This document shows, piece after piece, positions 26,826 to 35,563 of a DNA stretch of 64,000 nucleotides. Position 1 is the first letter of the stretch. Each line of letters opens with the position of its first letter. Both the position numbers and the translations under genes were made by a program. A model generated the notes under the pieces. That model had not been told where the DNA came from. It saw only the letters and a list, made by a program, of their open reading frames with translations, and searched no databases. Source of the DNA: Rhodanobacteraceae bacterium ZG21-1 (lineage in GTDB: Bacteria; Pseudomonadota; Gammaproteobacteria; Xanthomonadales; Rhodanobacteraceae); NCBI GenBank assembly GCA_021390615.1, contig JAJEJU010000025.1, positions 1,798,001-1,862,000 of the forward strand, in the 5' to 3' direction.

Positions 26826-26844
26826 ATTGGTATCACCACTGGTA
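26826..26844 (+). promoter_or_regulatory. Operator-like site just upstream of the GntR gene
   Basis: ATTGGTATCACCACTGGTA at 26826-26844, 12 bases before the chosen start. It has the same TTGGTAT...ACTGGTA layout as the zwf-proximal site. GntR/HutC-type regulators commonly bind TGGT/ACCA half-sites, so autoregulation plus control of zwf is the simple reading. Confidence 0.6.
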
Positions 26845-26856
26845 TTTTTCGGCGCG

Positions 26857-27609
26857 ATGCAGACCGCGCTTGCCAACGAGTACCGCCGGCTCAGCGAAGA
26901 TCCGGCCACCCACCAGCCGCTGGCCTACCTGCGGCTGCGCCGGGCCATCCGCAACGTGGTCGAACACCGCGACATCGAGGCCGGCCAGGCGCTGCCCAGC
27001 GAACGCGACCTGTCGCAGGCGCTGCAGCTGTCGCGGGTCACCGTGCGCAAGGCCATCGCCGGCCTGGTCGAGGAAGGCCTGCTGATCCAGCGCCACGGCG
27101 CCGGCACCTTCATCGCCGAGCGCATCATCAAGCCGATGTCGCGCCTGACCAGCTTCACCGAAGACCTGCGCGCGCGCGGGCTCAACCCGCGCTCGGAATT
27201 CTTCGAGCGCACCATCGGCGAGGTCACTCCCGAAGAGTCGATGGCGCTGAACCTGTCGCCCGGCACCATGGTGGCGCGGCTGCACCGCGTGCGCTACGCC
27301 GAGGACGAGCCGCTGGCGATCGAACGCACGGTGGTGCCGGCCAACGTGCTGCCCGACCCGATGCTGGTCGGCGATTCCCTCTACGAAGCCCTGCAGCTCA
27401 GCGGCTGCCGCCCGCGCCGCGCGCTGCAGCGTCTGCGCGCGGTGCTGCTCGGCCCGCAGCAGGCGCGCCTGCTGCACGTCGCCACCGGCAGCGCCGGCCT
27501 GCACATCGAACGCCGCGGCTTCCTCGACGACGGCCGCGTGGTGGAATTCACCACCTCGTGGTACCGGGGGGATATTTACGACTTTGTCGCGGAACTTCAG
27601 ACCGACTGA
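26857..27609 (+). CDS. GntR/HutC-family regulator with UTRA domain
   Basis: A 250-residue regulator. The N-terminal winged helix-turn-helix (LPSERDLSQALQLSRVTVRK, then AIAGLVEEGLLIQRHGAGTF) is followed from about residue 90 by a UTRA ligand domain (SRLTSFTEDLRARGLNPRSE, MVARLHRVRYAEDEPLAIER, YRGDIYDFVAEL). ATG 26857 is preferred, because the open frame before it covers the operator-like site. Placed head to head with zwf, it is the likely repressor of the Entner-Doudoroff operon, with a phosphorylated sugar as probable ligand. In pseudomonads that job is done by the unrelated RpiR-type HexR, so the regulator type here is worth noting. Confidence 0.88.
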   Translation: MQTALANEYRRLSEDPATHQPLAYLRLRRAIRNVVEHRDIEAGQALPSERDLSQALQLSRVTVRKAIAGLVEEGLLIQRHGAGTFIAERIIKPMSRLTSFTEDLRARGLNPRSEFFERTIGEVTPEESMALNLSPGTMVARLHRVRYAEDEPLAIERTVVPANVLPDPMLVGDSLYEALQLSGCRPRRALQRLRAVLLGPQQARLLHVATGSAGLHIERRGFLDDGRVVEFTTSWYRGDIYDFVAELQTD

Positions 27610-27840
27610 GGCGGGGATGTTTGGCCTGATCGGCCGGACTTTTGTCGCGCCCTCGGTGAGCTTTAGCGGCTGAGACGGCGGCGCTCCAGGCCTGGGTTTC
27701 GCGGATTGTGGATGGCTAGGGCGAAGCTTTTGCTTGTCGTCGAGACGCGAGGGGCTTTTGCTTCTGGGCGCATCAGGCGATAGGGCTCGCTGATGGGACG
27801 GCGTGGCGATTTGGTTCGCTTGCCGATGTGGCACTTGCTC

Positions 27841-28085
27841 GGGGTGCGGGTTTGGGGTTCTCGCTCAGATTCGAGTTGTTCGCCATCGGGCTCGCCTCCC
27901 GCGGGGTTTCGGTCGCCTCCCGGCGCCCGAGTGACTTCTCTTTGCTGGCCCAAAGAGAAGTCACCAAGAGAAACGGCCTTATTGAGCACGCCGGACATAC
28001 CGGCCTGAGCCGCCGCGCCTTGTCGACCAAGGGCGCTCCTCAAGAGGAGCTACTGGGGCCACACCGCGATCGCTCGGGAACTGAG
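27841..28085 (+). repeat. Left arm of a ~245-bp inverted repeat
   Basis: The block containing GTCGCCTCCCGGCGCCCGAG (27912-27931), a nested hairpin ACTTCTCTTTG...CAAAGAGAAGT (27933-27962) and GCGCTCCTCAAGAGGAGCTA reappears in reverse complement at 28563-28803 with few differences. Confidence 0.8.
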
Positions 28086-28295
28086 TCGAGCACGCCGAAC
28101 ATACAAGCCCGAGCCGTAGCGCCTTGCCGACCAAATGTCTTACTCAAGAGGAGCTACTGAGGCTACACCGTCATCGCTTGGTAACTACGTCGAGTACGCC
28201 GAACATATCCGCCCGAACCGCCGCGCCTGGCGTCGACGAAGGGCGTTCCTCAAGTGGGGCCACTACGGCTATCCGACGAATGCTTCGTGAGTCGA
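27984..28295 (+). repeat. Three tandem ~104-bp modules
   Basis: The words GAGCACGCCG and (A)ACATA recur at 27984, 28088 and 28192 (spacing 104 bases), each followed by a variable Gly/Arg-like GC block, then CAAGAGGAGCTACT and an ATCGCT(C/T)GG segment. The third unit is the most diverged, with AAGTGGGGCCACTAC in place of AAGAGGAGCTACT. Confidence 0.7.
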
Positions 28296-28384
28296 GCAAC
28301 GCTAGCCCGGCTCGCTGCGCATCGCCGGGCCTGGAACGTCGGGGCAAATAAGTGGGAATGCCTCCGCAAAGCGCATCACGCGAC

Positions 28385-28414
28385 GCACATTCAAATAAGC
28401 CCATTTGAATGTGC
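28385..28414. repeat. Perfect 12-bp hairpin at the palindrome centre
   Basis: GCACATTCAAAT (28385-28396) pairs perfectly with ATTTGAATGTGC (28403-28414) around a six-base loop. It is followed by an 11-base direct repeat, CGAATTGCCAA at 28420 and 28434. This AT-richer centre separates the direct modules on the left from the inverted ones on the right. Confidence 0.75.
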
Positions 28415-28456
28415 AATTTCGAATTGCCAACTCCGAATTGCCAAGGCACCTCCCTT

Positions 28457-28803
28457 GCACCAGTTCCCGAGCGATGGCGGTATAGCCTCAGTAGCTCCTC
28501 TGTGAGGATTGAGCCATGTCGGCAAAGCGTCTCCTCGCACGCTCTATCCCCGACGTGCTCGATGCAATTCCCGAGCGATCGCGGGGTAGCGGTAGTAGCT
28601 CCTCTTGAGGGGCGCCCTTGGTCGACAAGGCGCGGCGGCTCAGGCTGGTATGTACGGCGTGCTCCCCAGGCCATTTCTCTTGGTGACTTCTCTTTGGGCC
28701 AGCAAAGAGAAGTTACTCGGGCGCCGGGAGGCGACCGAAAGCCCGCGGCAGGCGAGCCAGGGTGCGACTAACTCGATCCGAAGCAGAAGCCCAACCCCCG
28801 CCG
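28457..28803 (-). repeat. Right arm with two inverted ~104-bp modules
   Basis: 28563-28803 is the reverse complement of the left arm 27841-28085, including the nested hairpin at 28685-28714. 28457-28562 is a further, more diverged module in the inverted orientation (GTAGCTCCTC, CCCGAGCGATGGCGG). Together with the left side there are five module copies, three direct and two inverted. Confidence 0.75.
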
Positions 28804-29157
28804 TCCCACAGGGACTACAACGGTCGCAGGCGAGCCAAGTCGCCACTCACTCAAACCCCAACCGCAACGGAAACTTGCTTCCCCGCAAGAGCTGCTGCGG
28901 CAGGACAAGCCGAGCGGCCCAAACCAAGCATCAGCCGACGCCGTACTCGCCAGAGCCTCCCACCCATGCGGCGAAACCCGCTTCAAGTTCCAAGTCGCCC
29001 GAAAGCTTCGCCACGAACCACCCATCACCAGCAGACCCAGATCAGCTGGCAGCAACGCCCCAAACACCGACGGCACCCAAAAAAGCCCCGCTGCAAAGCG
29101 CAAACCCCACCCGCGAAGCGCCTGCAAGTGGCGATTTCCCACCCTTCCCATTAAAGT

Positions 29158-29370
29158 TCGCCCGTTTCGGGTGTCCTGCGGGCCTGCGTCCAAGGGATGA
29201 AACGGGAAACCGGTGCGCCACGCCTCATCCGCGCGGCTAGGCCGGTACTGCCCCCGCAACGGTAAGCGAGCAAGGGTCCGCGGCGACACGCCACTGTGCT
29301 TCGGCATGGGAAGGCGCCGCCAGATGGCGCATATGACGCGCCGCTCGCGAGTCCGGAGACCGGCCCGATT
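29158..29370 (+). ncRNA. Cobalamin (AdoCbl) riboswitch
   Basis: The leader before btuB carries the conserved cobalamin-riboswitch elements in order: AACGGGAAACCGGTG near 29200, ACTGCCCCCGCAACGGTAAG at 29247-29266, the B12 box GCCACTG at 29290-29296, GGGAAGGCGCC at 29308-29318, and closing GAGTCCGGAGACCGGCC. Binding of adenosylcobalamin to such elements lowers expression of the downstream uptake gene, and btuB starts about 150 bases later. The class assignment is secure; exact ends are approximate. Confidence 0.92.
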
Positions 29371-29518
29371 CGACAGCTCTGGTGGCTCGCGGTGGGCGAG
29401 GCCGAACCACGCGCCGCGGCGCCCTGCGCCTGCCGTCCGTCGTTCCGCCCCGTTCCCGTCGCCGCCAGTCCGCGAACCATCAGGTCGTGCGAGGGCGCGC
29501 GATCTCAAGGAACCCATC

Positions 29519-31438
29519 ATGAAGAAGACCCTGCTGGCCACCGCGCTGTTCGGTTGCACGCTGGCCGCCACGGCGGCCGAATCGCCGTCTCCGGGCAGTG
29601 CCGACGCGGCCAATCCGGAGACGCTGGACACCACCGTGGTCACCGCCACGCGCACCGCGATCACCGTGGACGACGCGCTGGCGCCGGTCACCGTCATCAC
29701 CCGCGCCGACATCGAGCGGCTGCAGCCGGTGTCGCTGATCGACCTGCTGCAGGGCCTGCCCGGCATCACCATGGTGCAGTCCGGCGGCATCGGCCAGCAG
29801 ACTTCGCTGTTCCTGCGCGGCACCAACTCCACGCATACCCTGGTGCTGATCGACGGCGTGCGCATCGGCAACGTCAACGCCGGCCTTGCCGCGTTCGAGC
29901 AGATTCCGGTGGAGCAGATCGAGCGCATCGAGATCGTACGCGGCCCGCGCTCCAGCCTGTACGGCGCCGACGCGATCGGCGGCGTGATCCAGATCTTCAC
30001 CCGCCACGGCCAGCGCGACGGCAGCATCACGCCTTCGCTGAGCGTGACCGGCGGCAGCCACGGCTTCGCCGGCAGCCAGGCCGGCCTGTCCGGCGGCGAC
30101 TCGCACCTCTGGTACAACGTCAGCCTGGGCGGCGAATACACCAGCGGCTTCCCGGCCTGCAAGATGGGCGCGGCCGAGGCCGGCGCCGGCTGCTTCGTGG
30201 ACGATCCGCGCGACGACGCCTACCGCAACTGGAACGGCGCGGCCAATGCCGGCTACCGCTGGGACGACGGCACCGAGCTAGCCTTCACCTGGCTGCGCAG
30301 CAAGAGCGACGTGGAATATGCCGGCAGCCCCTACGGCGGCAACCTAGCGGTGAACGGCCAGGAAGTGGCCGGCGCGCGCCTGAGTTTCTCGCCGCTGGAG
30401 GCGTGGAAGATCACCTTGAACGCCGGCCAGAGCCGCGACAACTCGACCACCTATTACCAGGGCGACTACTACGGCCAGTACTACCCGCGCACGCCCACCG
30501 GCTACGCGGATTCGCGCCGCAACCAGGCGTCCTGGCAGAACGACATCGCGCTGGCCGACAACCAGCTGCTGACGGTGGGCGTGGACTACCAGCAGGAGCA
30601 CATCAGCAGCGCCACCGGCTATCTCGACAGCAACCGCGGCGACACCGGCACCTATGCGCAGTACCAGGCCACCTTCGGCCAGAACGAGCTGCAGCTGTCC
30701 GCGCGACACGACCACAACGATCAGTTCGGCAACCACAACACCGGCGCGATCGCCTGGGGCTATGCGTTCGACCACGGCCTGCACCTGAGCGCCAGCTACG
30801 GCTCGGCCTTCCACGCGCCCACCTTCAATGACCTGTACTACCCGCCGTTCGGCGGCATCCCTTCGGCCAATCCGAACCTGAGGCCGGAAACCTCGCGCAA
30901 CGCGGAAGTCGACCTGACCCAGAAGCAGGACGGCTGGAACTGGGGCCTGAGCGTGTTCCAGAACCGCATCAGCGACCTGATCACGCTGGACGCCAACTAC
31001 TACCCGATGAACGTCAGCAGCGCGCGCATCCGCGGCCTCGAGGCGCAGGGCGGGGTGAATCTCGACGGCTGGCAGGTGCAGGGCTATCTCACCCTGCTGC
31101 GCCCGAAGGACGACGACGGCGGCCCCAACGACGGCAACCTGCTGCCGCGCCGGCCAGAGCAGAGCTTCCGCGTCGATGCCGACCGCAGCTTCGGCGCCTT
31201 CGGCGTGGGCGCCAGCTTCTACGCGGCGGGCAAGCGCTACGACGACCTGGCCAACCAGCACCGCCTGGGCGGCTACAGCACCACCGACCTGCGCGCCAGC
31301 TACGCCTTCACGGCGGACTGGAAGGTCGAGGCGCGGCTGGCCAATGTGTTCGACCGCCAGTACGAGACGGCCTACTACTACAACCAGCCCGGCCGCACCT
31401 TCTACCTGACCCTGCGCTACAGCCCCGCCGCGCACTGA
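29519..31438 (+). CDS. btuB: TonB-dependent vitamin B12 receptor
   Basis: A 639-residue outer-membrane receptor with signal peptide (KKTLLATALFGCTLAATAAE), a TonB-box-like ETLDTTVVTATR, a plug domain (IERLQPVSLIDLLQGLPGIT, LFLRGTNSTHTLVLIDGVRI, RGPRSSLYGADAIGGVIQIF) and a beta-barrel ending in the expected aromatic residue region (FYLTLRYSPAAH). The plug sequence is BtuB-like. A cobalamin riboswitch lies directly upstream, which agrees with vitamin B12 import. ATG 29519 has AAGGAA upstream; the open frame back to 29213 runs through the riboswitch and is ignored. Confidence 0.93.
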   Translation: MKKTLLATALFGCTLAATAAESPSPGSADAANPETLDTTVVTATRTAITVDDALAPVTVITRADIERLQPVSLIDLLQGLPGITMVQSGGIGQQTSLFLRGTNSTHTLVLIDGVRIGNVNAGLAAFEQIPVEQIERIEIVRGPRSSLYGADAIGGVIQIFTRHGQRDGSITPSLSVTGGSHGFAGSQAGLSGGDSHLWYNVSLGGEYTSGFPACKMGAAEAGAGCFVDDPRDDAYRNWNGAANAGYRWDDGTELAFTWLRSKSDVEYAGSPYGGNLAVNGQEVAGARLSFSPLEAWKITLNAGQSRDNSTTYYQGDYYGQYYPRTPTGYADSRRNQASWQNDIALADNQLLTVGVDYQQEHISSATGYLDSNRGDTGTYAQYQATFGQNELQLSARHDHNDQFGNHNTGAIAWGYAFDHGLHLSASYGSAFHAPTFNDLYYPPFGGIPSANPNLRPETSRNAEVDLTQKQDGWNWGLSVFQNRISDLITLDANYYPMNVSSARIRGLEAQGGVNLDGWQVQGYLTLLRPKDDDGGPNDGNLLPRRPEQSFRVDADRSFGAFGVGASFYAAGKRYDDLANQHRLGGYSTTDLRASYAFTADWKVEARLANVFDRQYETAYYYNQPGRTFYLTLRYSPAAH

Positions 31439-31452
31439 CGGCAGGGGAAAAA

Positions 31453-31485
31453 CGTGCCGGGCGTCTCACCACGACGCCCGGCACG
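31453..31485. terminator. Strong hairpin after btuB
   Basis: CGTGCCGGGCGTC (31453-31465) pairs perfectly with GACGCCCGGCACG (31473-31485), 13 bp with a 7-base loop, 14 bases after the btuB stop. An A-run just before it would act as a U-run on the minus strand; on the plus strand there is no T-run, so termination of btuB is likely but may need Rho. Confidence 0.6.
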
Positions 31486-31713
31486 GTACGGCAATGCGCC
31501 GCACGCCGCTGAACCCGGCGCCCGCGGCGCGGTCTGATCCGACGGCATCCGGCCCCTGTCTTTCGGCAGGGCCGGACTTCAGGCACATTCGTGCGCAAGC
31601 CTTTACGGGCATATAGCCGTCATGATTCCGCGCCGTCGCCACGCTATGCTCCCGTCCGCCCGCAGCGCTGCCCCAGCTTGCGGCAGGCCTCTTTCCTCCG
31701 CCACGGACGCGGC

Positions 31714-34700
31714 ATGAATATTTTTGCGCCCCTGATCCGCCGCCCGGCGGGCACTTCGCTGCTGGCCATCGGCCTGGTGCTGGCCGGCCTGTGCGCCTAC
31801 CTGCTGCTGGGCGTGGCCGCGCTGCCGTCACTGGAATTCCCGGCGGTGTTCGTGCAGGCCGCGCAGCCGGGCGCCAGTGCGGAGACCATGGCCAGCACGG
31901 TGCTGGCACCGCTGGAGCGCCACCTCGGGCAGATCCCCGGCGTCGAGGAGATGTTCGGCAACGCCACCGAAGGTTCCGCCACGGTAGTGGTGCGCTTCAA
32001 TTTCAGCCGCACCACCGACAAGGCCGCGCGCGACGTGCAGGCAGCCATCAATGCCGCCGCCTCCGATCTGCCGGTGCTGCCCAGCCCGCCGCAGTATTTC
32101 AAGTTCGACACCGCCTCGATCCCGGTGCTGCTGATCACCCTCACCTCCAAGGGCATGCCGCAGGACAAGCTGTACGACCTTGCCGATACCTTGCTGCAAC
32201 CGGCCATAGCGCAGATTCCCGGGGTGGCGCAGGCGCAGGTGTTCGGCGGCACCCCGCACGCCGTGCGAGTGGACCTGGACACCCACGCGCTGGCCGCCAA
32301 GGGGCTCACCGCCAACGATGTCAGCAATGTGCTGATCGCCGCCAACGTGACCTCGCCGCAGGGCATGCTCAGCGACGGCCGCAGCCAGATGACGGTCAGC
32401 GCCAACGATGCGCTGCACACGCCGGAGGAATTCGGCCGCCTGCTGATCTCGAACAACAACGGCGTGCCGGTGCGCCTGTCCGACGTGGCCAAGGTCTACA
32501 GTGGCGAACAGGACATCTACCAGGGCGCCTGGTTCAACGGCGAGCGCGCGGTCGGCATGCAGATCAGCAAGCGGCAGGACGCCAATGCCGTGGCCACCGC
32601 CGAGGCGATCCGCGCCAAGCTGCCCGAGCTGCGCGCGCTGCTGCCGGCCGACGTGGAGATCACGCCGGTGTTCGACCTCACCCAGACCACCAAGTCGGCG
32701 CTGCACGAGGTGGAGGTGGCGCTGCTGATCTCGATCGTGATGGTGGTGCTGGTGATGCTGGTGTTCCTGCGCCGGCTGCGCCCCACTCTGATCGCCACGC
32801 TGAGCGTGCCGCTGTCGCTGGCCGGCGCCTTCGTGGTGATGTGGTCGCTGGGCTATACGCTCAACACGCTGTCGCTGGTGGCCCTGGTGCTGTGCATCGG
32901 CTTCGTGGTGGACGACGCGATCGTGGTGATCGAGAACATCGTGCGCCACATGGAGCACGGCGAGGCGCCGCTGGAGGCCTCGCTGAAAGGCGTCGGCGAA
33001 ATCGGCTTCACGGTGGTCTCGATCACCTTGTCGCTGATCGCGGTGTTCGCGCCGATGCTGTTCGGCAACAACATGATCGTGGTGCTGCTGCGCGAGTTCT
33101 CGGTGACCCTGACCGCCGCGGTGGTGATCTCGGCGATCGTCTCGCTGACCCTGACCCCGGCGCTGTGCGGGCGCTTTCTGACGCTGGACCCGCCGGGCCG
33201 CAAACCGTCGCGGATCGAACAGGCGCTGGAGCGCTTCGACCGCGCCCTGCATCGCCGCTACGAGCGCTCGCTGGACTGGGCCATGCGGCATCGCCGGATC
33301 ATGCGCTGGCAGCCGCTGATCCTGCTGCTGCTGACCATCGGGCTCGGCGCCGCGGTGGCGATGACCGCCGGCGGCACCTTCATGCCGGACGAGGACACCG
33401 GCCAGCTGCAGGCGGACATCACCGCGGACACCAATATCTCGCCCACCCTGCTCGCCGAGCGCGTGAAGCAGGTGGCGACGATGGTGCAGGCCGAGCCGGA
33501 CGTGGTGGATCTGCTGAGCATCCTCGGCGCCAACGGCGGCGGCAACGGCGCGGTGGCCAACAACGCCAGCATGTTCGTCGACCTGAAGCCGCGCGGCAGC
33601 GGGCCGAACGATCGTCACGAGAACATCAAGGTGCTGATGGAGCGCCTGAGCAAGCGCTTCGACAAGATGCCGAACGTGCGCGTCACGCTCAGCCCGGTGC
33701 AGTTCCTCGGCGGCGGCGGCAGCGGCGACAACGCCGGGCAGTACGAATTCCAGTTGCTCAGCGACAACGGCGACGACCTGCAGCCCTGGGCGCTGAAGAT
33801 GGTGCGCCAGCTGCGCACCATGAAGGGCCTGCGCGACGTCAGCAGCAATTTCGAACAGGTCGGCAAGCAGCAGATGATCCAGGTCGACCGCGACGCCGCG
33901 GGCCGCCTGCAGGTGAGCATGGGCGCGATCGACTCGGTGCTGCTGAACTCGTTCGGCCAGCGCCAGGTCTCGGTGATCTATTCCGACCTCAACCAGTATC
34001 GCGTGGTGCTGGACTCCAACGCGGCCGAATCGGTCAGCGCCGAGTCCCTGCTCAACAGCTACGTGCGCAACACCCAGGGCCAGATGATTCCGCTGTCGGC
34101 GGTGGCCAAGGTGCAGCCGAACCTGAGTCCGATGAAGGTGCGCCACCACGACCAGATGCAGGTGGCGACGATCAACTACAACCTCGACAAAGACCTGAAG
34201 CAGACCGACGGCATCAAGCTGATCAACCAGGCCGCCGCCGTAGTGCACCTGCCGGACGGCATGCGGGTGGACTTCACCGGCGCCAACCAGCGCCTGCAGC
34301 AGGCCGAGAGCAACGGCTACATCCTGCTGCTGGCCGCGATCCTGGCGATGTACATCGTGCTCGGCATCCTCTACGAAAGCCTGGGCCATCCGCTGACCAT
34401 CCTCTCCACCCTGCCGGCCGCCGGCGCGGGCGCCTTCCTGGCCATGCTGGTGACGCAGACCCAGCTGAGCCTGATGTCGATCATCGCGATCCTGATGCTG
34501 ATCGGCATCGTCAAGAAGAACGCGATCCTGATGGTCGACTTCGCCCTGGTGGCGCAGCGCACGCGCGGCCTGCCCGCGCCCGATGCGATCCGCGAGGCGG
34601 CGCTGGTGCGCTTCCGCCCGATCACCATGACCACCCTGGTGGCGATGGGCGCAGCGCTGCCGCTGGCGATCGGCTTCGGCGTGGGCTCCGAGATGCGCCA

Positions 34701-34878
34701 GCCACTGGGCATCGCCATCGTCGGTGGCCTGCTGGTGTCGCAGCTGCTGACCCTGCTCAGCACGCCGGCGATCTATCTGTGGAACCACGACCGCAAGGAA
34801 CGCCGCGCCAAGCAGAAGGCGAAGATCATGGCGCGCCGTCCGCAGCCGCCTTCGCTGCCGGCGGGCGAGCTCGGCTGA
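31714..34878 (+). CDS. RND efflux permease (HAE1 type)
   Basis: A 1054-residue inner-membrane RND exporter with the usual twelve helices and two large periplasmic loops. The proton-relay pair is present in helix 4 (GFVVDDAIVVIENIVRHMEH, Asp at about 400-401), and the last helices contain AILMLIGIVKKNAILMVDFA, including the relay Lys. The N-terminus begins NIFAPLIRRPAGTSLLAIGL. ATG 31714 is chosen over the open frame to 31591. No membrane-fusion protein or outer-membrane channel lies beside it, so the pump must borrow those partners. The substrate may be a drug, detergent or metal; the sequence resembles MdtC/HAE1 more than the heavy-metal type. Confidence 0.93.
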   Translation: MNIFAPLIRRPAGTSLLAIGLVLAGLCAYLLLGVAALPSLEFPAVFVQAAQPGASAETMASTVLAPLERHLGQIPGVEEMFGNATEGSATVVVRFNFSRTTDKAARDVQAAINAAASDLPVLPSPPQYFKFDTASIPVLLITLTSKGMPQDKLYDLADTLLQPAIAQIPGVAQAQVFGGTPHAVRVDLDTHALAAKGLTANDVSNVLIAANVTSPQGMLSDGRSQMTVSANDALHTPEEFGRLLISNNNGVPVRLSDVAKVYSGEQDIYQGAWFNGERAVGMQISKRQDANAVATAEAIRAKLPELRALLPADVEITPVFDLTQTTKSALHEVEVALLISIVMVVLVMLVFLRRLRPTLIATLSVPLSLAGAFVVMWSLGYTLNTLSLVALVLCIGFVVDDAIVVIENIVRHMEHGEAPLEASLKGVGEIGFTVVSITLSLIAVFAPMLFGNNMIVVLLREFSVTLTAAVVISAIVSLTLTPALCGRFLTLDPPGRKPSRIEQALERFDRALHRRYERSLDWAMRHRRIMRWQPLILLLLTIGLGAAVAMTAGGTFMPDEDTGQLQADITADTNISPTLLAERVKQVATMVQAEPDVVDLLSILGANGGGNGAVANNASMFVDLKPRGSGPNDRHENIKVLMERLSKRFDKMPNVRVTLSPVQFLGGGGSGDNAGQYEFQLLSDNGDDLQPWALKMVRQLRTMKGLRDVSSNFEQVGKQQMIQVDRDAAGRLQVSMGAIDSVLLNSFGQRQVSVIYSDLNQYRVVLDSNAAESVSAESLLNSYVRNTQGQMIPLSAVAKVQPNLSPMKVRHHDQMQVATINYNLDKDLKQTDGIKLINQAAAVVHLPDGMRVDFTGANQRLQQAESNGYILLLAAILAMYIVLGILYESLGHPLTILSTLPAAGAGAFLAMLVTQTQLSLMSIIAILMLIGIVKKNAILMVDFALVAQRTRGLPAPDAIREAALVRFRPITMTTLVAMGAALPLAIGFGVGSEMRQPLGIAIVGGLLVSQLLTLLSTPAIYLWNHDRKERRAKQKAKIMARRPQPPSLPAGELG

Positions 34879-35563
34879 GCGCCGGCTTCGGGCTTGTCGG
34901 TGGCCCGCGTGGATAGCCGCCGTGGGCAAGCGGCGGATCGCGTTGCAGGCTGCGGCGATGGCATGGGCAAGCGGCGAAGCTAGCTTCGAACCTCGGTCTG
35001 CATCGAATCAGGCCAGGTGATACGGCCATCGTTGACCAAGCATCTGCCCGGGCCGGGGCGACTGCCCCTGATGGCCTCGTTGTTTGCGGCATCGCTCGTT
35101 GGCTTTGTCGCTGGCTCGTGTGATCGCCAGCTCGCGCATCCGCATACGCGTCCTCGTGGTGATTTCTCGGCCTGCGCGGAGCACGACCGGTGCGCATCCG
35201 GCATCGCTCGAAGCGCGGGCCTCGAGCGCATGCAGCGAGCGCGGAGACAACGCGCAAACGACAGACCGGCGGCAATCGCTGCGGGCTGAGCAAGCCATGC
35301 CCGCGCCTTCCACGTCGCCGCTTGACCATATCGTCGCCCAATCGCCGCCGCACAGGCGTGACGTCGAACTTGCCCGCGAGCATCGTGGAAGACATCCGCG
35401 CTCACTTCCCCCACACACCCTCAAGCCACACACCGGCATGCCGCTGCCGGCCGGTGCGCGCCCTCAATTAACCCGGGTCTATTGCTGCGGGTAATATATC
35501 CGGGTATATTTAACGACATCCGCGCCCTCGATCGGGCACGACGCATACCCGCAAGGAACCGAT
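34879..35563. other. Intergenic stretch ending in a regulatory element
   Basis: 685 bases with no supported gene; short frames on both strands lack ribosome-binding sites and domain content. The right end carries the ACCCGGGT element at 35465-35506. Confidence 0.5.
35465..35506 (+). promoter_or_regulatory. Shared upstream element, locus 1 (DUF1330-like operon)
   Basis: AACCCGGGTCTATTGCTGCG followed by GGTAATATATCCGGGTA. The same element, ACCCGGGT-N-TATTGCT with GGGTAAT one or two bases later, stands in front of the other DUF2239-type gene (41797-41835, minus strand). Three GGGT units at 13-14-base spacing and an AT-rich TAATATAT make it a promoter/operator candidate. Confidence 0.6.

Larger units (their letters stand above)
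27610..29157. other. 1.5-kb gene-free region made largely of repeats
   Basis: No believable gene lies here; frames of up to 464 codons are low-complexity shadows on the opposite strand of btuB and the repeats. The centre (27841-28803) is a large imperfect palindrome described separately. The remaining flanks (27610-27840 and 28804-29157) are GC-rich and lack recognised signals, other than the start of the riboswitch at the right edge. Confidence 0.6.

Noticed and set aside
26658..26909. Longer zwf start giving 571 residues
   Set aside because: It would translate the operator-like region; GTG 26657 gives the expected length with a good ribosome-binding site.
27984..28295. CRISPR array
   Set aside because: The repeat unit is about 104 bases with diverged copies and no constant short repeat separated by unique spacers; copies also occur inverted.
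28605..29240. 211-codon plus-strand frame between the repeats and btuB
   Set aside because: It begins in the repeat arm and runs into the cobalamin riboswitch; its composition is low complexity.
31828..34929. 1033-codon minus-strand frame opposite the RND permease
   Set aside because: Same kind of shadow. The plus-strand RND protein has all family landmarks, and the minus frame reads as low-complexity HRQ-rich sequence.
34980..35414. 144-codon minus-strand frame in the intergenic region at 35 kb
   Set aside because: No ribosome-binding site, no domain, Ala/Arg/Cys-rich composition, and other frames of similar length overlap it.
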